Origin: Acidilobaceae archaeon UBA158
GTDB taxonomy: Archaea; Thermoproteota; Thermoprotei_A; Sulfolobales; Acidilobaceae
Length of the DNA stretch: 8,952 bases
Reading direction: 5' to 3'
Assembly: GCA_002506595.1 (NCBI GenBank)
Contig: DAXV01000008.1
Coordinates: 1-8,952, forward strand
The position numbers and the translations under genes are program-made. Under the pieces are notes generated by a model that searched no databases, was not told the DNA's origin, and saw nothing but the letters and a program-made list of their open reading frames with translations. Position 1 is the first letter of the stretch, and the number at the start of each line of letters is the position of its first letter. Below are positions 5,594 to 8,952 of the stretch, piece by piece.

Positions 5594-6286
5594 ATGAGTT
5601 CAACAAGAAAGATATTAGTTCCAGGAGAGAAAATTGAAGGGGCGATTAGTGCTTCTGATTATTATATATATGATTATAAAAATGAAAAGAGAGTTGCAAT
5701 TATAGGAGTTGTTGATTTTAAACAAGAAGGAGTATCTTATTCTCCATTAAATGGTGTTTATGTACCAAAAGAAGGAGATATAGTAATAGGTTTAGTATCA
5801 TCGCATGGTGTTGCAAACTGGTTTGTTGATATAAATTCACCTTATCAAGCAATACTTAGTGTGCAGGATTTCTTCGGAACAAGACAGAATAGTCAACTTC
5901 CAGAAGATCCATTTAAATATTTGCAAGTAGGAGAATATATAAAAGCTAAGATTGCGGCCTTTGATAGGATTAGAAATCCTTTATTAACAGTTCAGGATAA
6001 AGGATTAGGAAAGATTGTAGAAGGTGTTGTTGTTTCGGTGCATCCAACTAGAGTTCCAAGAATAATTGGTAAAAAGGGATCAATGATAGAAATGTTAAAG
6101 AATGAAACTGGATGTGAATTTTTTGTTGCAGTTAATGGAATGATAAATATTAAATGTCAAAATGAGCAACTAGAAAATATAGCATCTAATGCGATTAAAA
6201 TTATAGAAACACAAGCACATATACCTGGGTTAACTGAAAGAGTAAAGAAGTTTATAGAGGAAGAGAGAAAAGTTAGAGGGGTGTGA
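5594..6286 (+). CDS. rrp4: Exosome RNA-binding cap subunit Rrp4
   Basis: Three copies cap the Rrp41-Rrp42 ring and feed RNA into its channel. The 230-residue product has the family's three parts: an N-terminal beta domain (about 1-55, starting ILVPGEKI), an S1 domain (about 60-136, with VGEYIKAKI at 112-120), and a KH domain (about 145-205). The KH GxxG loop is GKKG at 159-162, preceded by VPRII. A charged helical tail (KKFIEEERK, 218-226) ends the protein. The length is typical. The ATG follows GGTGGTG (5581-5587) by 6 nt, located in the end of SBDS. The other archaeal cap protein, Csl4, is not in the window. The final codons carry the ribosome site for rrp41. Confidence 0.96.
   Translation: MSSTRKILVPGEKIEGAISASDYYIYDYKNEKRVAIIGVVDFKQEGVSYSPLNGVYVPKEGDIVIGLVSSHGVANWFVDINSPYQAILSVQDFFGTRQNSQLPEDPFKYLQVGEYIKAKIAAFDRIRNPLLTVQDKGLGKIVEGVVVSVHPTRVPRIIGKKGSMIEMLKNETGCEFFVAVNGMINIKCQNEQLENIASNAIKIIETQAHIPGLTERVKKFIEEERKVRGV
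6278..6283 (+). promoter_or_regulatory. Shine-Dalgarno GGGGTG deciding the rrp41 start
   Basis: The site lies inside the last codons of rrp4 and ends 8 nt before TTG 6292. The in-frame GTG at 6283 overlaps it, which argues against GTG as the start. Confidence 0.55.
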
Positions 6287-6291
6287 TAACA

Positions 6292-7014
6292 TTGACTAGA
6301 CCGCAGAGATTTATTGATGATGAAGGAAAAAGGTTAGATGGTAGGAAACCAGATGAGGCAAGGCCAATAAAGATGCAAGTTGGTGTTTTATCTAATGCTG
6401 ATGGCTCAGCATTAGTAGAATATGGTTTAACAAGAGTATTAGCAGCCGTTTATGGTCCAAAAGAATCTCAAAAATCAATGCTATTACCTGATAGAGCAAC
6501 TTTAAGAGTTAGATATCATATGGCTCCATTTTCTACTGAAGAGAGAAAAAACCCTGCACCGACTAGGAGAGAAGTAGAGCTTTCTAAGGTATTAAGAGAA
6601 TCATTGGAACCTGTTGTCATGACAGAATATTTTCCGAGAACTTCAATAGATGTATTTATAGAAGTTTTGCAATCAGACGGAGGAACTAGAACAGTAGGTG
6701 CAACAGCTGCTTCGCTTGCATTAGCCGATGCCGGTATTCCAATGAGGGCATTAGTTGCAGGAGTAGCAATTGGGAAAGTTGATAATGTATTAATAGTTGA
6801 TTTAAATGAGGTAGAAGATATGTATGGGGATGCAGATATGCCTGTTGTTGCAGCGCCGGATATTGGTCAAATAACCTTATACCAATTAAATGGAGTATTA
6901 AGTAAAGAAGAGTTTCGCAATGCTATAGATATGGCTTTGAAGGTTATCACAAAGATAGTTGATATGGAAAAAGAAACTCTTAGAAATTCATATGTAGAGG
7001 TGAGTGAAGAATGA
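6292..7014 (+). CDS. rrp41: Exosome catalytic RNase PH subunit Rrp41
   Basis: This is the phosphorolytic 3'-5' exoribonuclease and polyadenylating subunit of the exosome hexamer. With the TTG start it has 240 residues; a GTG at 6283 would add three. It has an RNase PH fold in two halves. RNA-binding Arg92-Arg93 lie in the PTRREVEL stretch. Thr132-Arg133 match the phosphate site Ser138-Arg139 of the S. solfataricus protein. Asp176 and Asp182 in the EDMYGDADMP stretch match its catalytic D182 and D188. All expected catalytic residues are present, so it should be active. Its N-terminus (DDEGKRLDGRKPDE) is also typical. The stop overlaps the rrp42 ATG as ATGA. TTG is chosen for the ribosome site. 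Confidence 0.96.
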   Translation: MTRPQRFIDDEGKRLDGRKPDEARPIKMQVGVLSNADGSALVEYGLTRVLAAVYGPKESQKSMLLPDRATLRVRYHMAPFSTEERKNPAPTRREVELSKVLRESLEPVVMTEYFPRTSIDVFIEVLQSDGGTRTVGATAASLALADAGIPMRALVAGVAIGKVDNVLIVDLNEVEDMYGDADMPVVAAPDIGQITLYQLNGVLSKEEFRNAIDMALKVITKIVDMEKETLRNSYVEVSEE

Positions 7015-7865
7015 GCACAACACCATATAAAACTCAAATAATTCCAAAAATAAAGAGAGACGTTTATTTGAACTTATACAAGAAAGGGCAGAGAGCAGAT
7101 GAGAGGGATTTCTATTCTCCAAGAAAAATCAGCATACAAACAAATGTTTTAGAAAAAGCAAACGGATCAGCTCTAGTTAAACTTGGCAATACCCAAGTTA
7201 TGGCAGGAATAAAAATAGAGCCAGGAGAACCATTTGAAGATATGCCAGATGAGGGCGTATTACAAGTCCATGCAGAACTTGTGCCATTAGCTTCTCCACA
7301 ATTTGAGCCTGGACCTCCTGATGAAAATGCAATAGAATTGGCTAGAGTCATTGATAGAAGTCTTAGAGATCCAAAGGCAATTGATTTAAAATCTCTTGTT
7401 ATAAGGCCTGGTGATAAAGTTTGGATGTTATGGCTTGATTTATACATTTTAGATTATGATGGCAATCTATTTGATGCCAGTATGTTAGCAGCAATGGCTG
7501 CTCTATCCACTGCAAAAATGCCTGAATATGAGGAGCTTGAGACAGGGGAAGTTAAATTAACTAATAAAGTTTCAAATATACCAATTAAGTTAAATAAAAG
7601 AATAGTTACAGTCACAACAGCAAAAATCGAAAATTATATATTAGTCGATCCTAATCTTGATGAAGAAATAATTTCTGACACAAGATCTGTTTTTTCATTT
7701 GATGAAAATGGAAATATAGTAGGTGTGCAAAAAACTGGAATGGGTTCGATTTCTCAGGAAGAATTGGATAATATAGTAAACATTTCAAGTCAGGCAGCGC
7801 AAGTATATTTTAAATTGCTAAACGATGCACTAGTAAGTGATAAGAAGGAGGAAGGTGGTAAATAA
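7011..7865 (+). CDS. rrp42: Exosome non-catalytic RNase PH subunit Rrp42
   Basis: It alternates with Rrp41 to form the hexameric ring, where it helps bind RNA but does not cleave. The 284-residue product has the Rrp42 features: an N-terminal extension (about 1-25), QRADERDF (27-34) in place of the LDGR segment, the PLASPQFEPGPPDENAIELA stretch (92-111) with nearby Arg112, Arg116 and Arg119, and a long C-terminal helix. The segment around LVDPNLDEE (211-219) stands where Rrp41 has its catalytic Asp pair, and the pair is not conserved. The last residues (KKEEGGK) are charged and probably flexible. GAGGTGA (6997-7003) in the end of rrp41 is 7 nt from the ATG. Its own stop overlaps the eL43 ATG by one base. 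Confidence 0.95.
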   Translation: MSTTPYKTQIIPKIKRDVYLNLYKKGQRADERDFYSPRKISIQTNVLEKANGSALVKLGNTQVMAGIKIEPGEPFEDMPDEGVLQVHAELVPLASPQFEPGPPDENAIELARVIDRSLRDPKAIDLKSLVIRPGDKVWMLWLDLYILDYDGNLFDASMLAAMAALSTAKMPEYEELETGEVKLTNKVSNIPIKLNKRIVTVTTAKIENYILVDPNLDEEIISDTRSVFSFDENGNIVGVQKTGMGSISQEELDNIVNISSQAAQVYFKLLNDALVSDKKEEGGK

Positions 7866-8131
7866 TGGTATATAGCCATACAAAAATTGTTGGCCCAGCT
7901 GGCAGATACGGACCTAGATATGGATCTACTATAAGAAAAAGAGTGAAAGCTGTCATGGAAAAAATGTACCAAGAACATCAATGCCCATTTTGCGGAAGCG
8001 TAGGCACTGTTAAAAGAGAAAGCGTAGGAATATGGGTATGTAAGAAATGTGGTCATAAGTGGGCAGGGGCTTCTTACACACCAAGATCTGAGCTATCAAT
8101 TTATCTTCCAAGATATTTTAAATCTATATAA
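7865..8131 (+). CDS. rpl37ae: Large-subunit ribosomal protein eL43 (L37Ae)
   Basis: This is a zinc-ribbon protein of the 50S subunit. The 88-residue product has a basic N-terminus with RYGPRYGSTIRKRV (14-27), typical of L37Ae, and a zinc ribbon formed by Cys40-x-x-Cys43 and Cys59-x-x-Cys62. The GHKWAGASYTP segment (63-73) is also characteristic. The ATG overlaps the rrp42 stop (TAATG), and GGTGG (7854-7858) lies 6 nt upstream, next to a second purine-rich GGAGG. In many archaea rpoP follows this gene. Here only 13 nt separate it from the Brix gene, so rpoP is absent from this position. Confidence 0.95.
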   Translation: MVYSHTKIVGPAGRYGPRYGSTIRKRVKAVMEKMYQEHQCPFCGSVGTVKRESVGIWVCKKCGHKWAGASYTPRSELSIYLPRYFKSI

Positions 8132-8144
8132 TTCGTGATGTATT

Positions 8145-8735
8145 TTGCCTAATTTTCCTTTAAGATTTGAAAAAATTTTTAATAATAAGGGAAAACCTTC
8201 TATTTTATTAACAAGTAGTAGAGATCCAAGTACAAGAACTAGAACATTTATGAATGAGCTGTCAAGCGTATTGCCTAATAGTGTTAAAATAACAAGGGGA
8301 AAGCTATCGTTAGAAGATCTAAATCAAATGGCTTTAAATTATAATATTTTAAAATTAGTCATGATTAATGAATATAAAGGAAATCCAGGTAAAATTCAAT
8401 TATTTAAACCATTAGAAAATAGCAAAAGACCTGAGATGATTTTATATGCAACAATACATGGAGTATCGTTAAGAAAAGAACTCGGATTTAACAAGAAAAT
8501 AGTTGCAAAAGAAGCTATAATTAAATTAATTGATGAAAAACAAGACAATGCAAAATTAGATTATATAAATAAGTTATCAAACATGTTAGGGCTGAAAATA
8601 GGAGATAGAATAATTGATGAAAATGATGTTGTTTATTTCTTAATAAAATTAGATTTACCTTTTTTAGAAATAAAAATTTTTAATAGAAATGTGAATATAG
8701 GTCCTAATTTTAAATTAAAGTTTGGTGAAGATTAA
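8145..8735 (+). CDS. Archaeal Brix-domain (Imp4-like) ribosome biogenesis protein
   Basis: This is a single Brix-domain protein of 196 residues related to eukaryotic Imp4, Rpf1, Rpf2 and Brx1, which bind pre-rRNA during ribosome assembly. Archaeal members consist of little more than the domain, as here. Visible motifs are TSSRDPSTRTR (23-33) after a hydrophobic strand, RGK (51-53), INEYKGNPGKI (74-84) and the closing GPNFKLKF stretch (187-194). The start is TTG 8145: an in-frame stop at 8136 leaves no earlier choice, and ATG 8138 is out of frame and stops at once. The ribosome site (GTGAT, 8135-8139) is weaker than elsewhere in the operon. Placement after eL43 and before pcc1 fits the conserved superoperon. 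Confidence 0.9.
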   Translation: MPNFPLRFEKIFNNKGKPSILLTSSRDPSTRTRTFMNELSSVLPNSVKITRGKLSLEDLNQMALNYNILKLVMINEYKGNPGKIQLFKPLENSKRPEMILYATIHGVSLRKELGFNKKIVAKEAIIKLIDEKQDNAKLDYINKLSNMLGLKIGDRIIDENDVVYFLIKLDLPFLEIKIFNRNVNIGPNFKLKFGED

Positions 8736-8737
8736 CA

Positions 8738-8952
8738 ATGATGGAATTAAAATTTAAAATATGCTTAGATGGTAAAGCTGATGCATTATATAAATCATTA
8801 TTAGCTGAAGTTAATCAATCTGCGCCTAAAAAAGGTAAGGTAAAAATTGAGTTTAATAACGATTGCATATATTTGTTTGTGAGTAGTGAAACATTATCGG
8901 GATTAAGAGCCATATCAAATTCATATCTTAATTTAATTTATGCAATAATTAG
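8738..8952 (+). CDS. pcc1: KEOPS complex subunit Pcc1 (partial, runs off window)
   Basis: The frame starts at ATG 8738, and 71 codons are visible before the window ends mid-codon with no stop. Pcc1 is the small dimerising subunit of KEOPS, which makes the t6A37 modification of tRNA together with Kae1, Bud32 and Cgi121. The recognisable part is a beta-strand pair (GKVKIEF, then CIYLFV at 43-48) followed by the helix ETLSGLRAISNSYLNLI (51-67), matching the family pattern of a short acidic or Thr turn, then LRA and NSYL. GGTGA (8724-8728), in the end of the Brix gene, lies 9 nt from the ATG; a second ATG follows directly. Pcc1 proteins are usually about 80-90 residues, so little is missing. Confidence 0.85.
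   Translation, partial: MMELKFKICLDGKADALYKSLLAEVNQSAPKKGKVKIEFNNDCIYLFVSSETLSGLRAISNSYLNLIYAII

Noticed and set aside
6283..6291. GTG 6283 as the rrp41 start
   Set aside because: It is the last base triplet of the ribosome site itself; TTG 6292 has normal spacing. The difference is only three residues, so it is not fully excluded.
7112..7447. 111-codon open frame on the minus strand
   Set aside because: It lies wholly inside rrp42, has low-complexity Ser/Pro-rich content, no promoter or ribosome site, and is the antisense shadow of a conserved gene.
1..8952. tRNA, rRNA, CRISPR array, insertion sequence or attachment site
   Set aside because: No tRNA-like folds, regularly spaced repeats, transposase-like frames or terminal inverted repeats were seen; genes are dense and collinear.

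Overview
The window is AT-rich archaeal DNA with tightly packed genes, all on the + strand. The genes carry GGTG-type Shine-Dalgarno sites, many TTG or GTG starts, and TATA boxes of the TATATTTAAA type. The family content is archaeal: PsmA, SBDS, Rrp4/Rrp41/Rrp42, eL24, eL43, an archaeal Brix protein and Pcc1. The protein sequences look crenarchaeal. Together with the low GC and a bd oxidase built from two CydA-like subunits, this suggests an acidophilic, thermophilic crenarchaeote of the Acidilobales/Caldisphaera type. That placement is inferred from recall and was not tested.

Layout. Positions 1-160 form an AT-rich regulatory stretch with a perfect 26-nt palindrome (22-47) and a perfect 17-nt palindrome (102-118) set against a TATA-like box. 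Positions 161-652 encode a small acidic soluble protein I do not recognise. Positions 765-3618 hold two coupled membrane-protein genes. The first encodes a complete CydA with every heme and quinol residue I checked except an Arg-to-Tyr change. The second encodes CydA', a paralogue that keeps the fold and one His but has lost the other ligands. No CydB gene is present. This matches the archaeal CydAA' type of cytochrome bd oxygen reductase. A T-tract follows at 3625-3642.

Positions 3694-3882 encode ribosomal protein eL24 from its own promoter. Positions 4058-8952 are the classic archaeal proteasome-exosome superoperon: psmA, SBDS, rrp4, rrp41, rrp42, rpl37ae (eL43), a Brix-domain protein and the start of pcc1, which runs off the window. 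From SBDS onward the genes overlap or lie within a few bases of each other, each with a Shine-Dalgarno site in the end of the gene before it. rpoP, which I recall sitting after the L37Ae gene in many archaea, is absent from that position.

Functionally, one block handles respiration: quinol oxidation and O2 reduction at the membrane. The other couples protein degradation (20S alpha ring), ribosome maturation (SBDS, Brix), 3'-5' RNA processing and decay (Rrp41-Rrp42 hexamer with Rrp4 cap), translation (eL24, eL43) and t6A tRNA modification (Pcc1 of KEOPS). The least explained parts are the 161-652 gene with its palindrome-rich upstream DNA, and the large outward-facing insertion in CydA.
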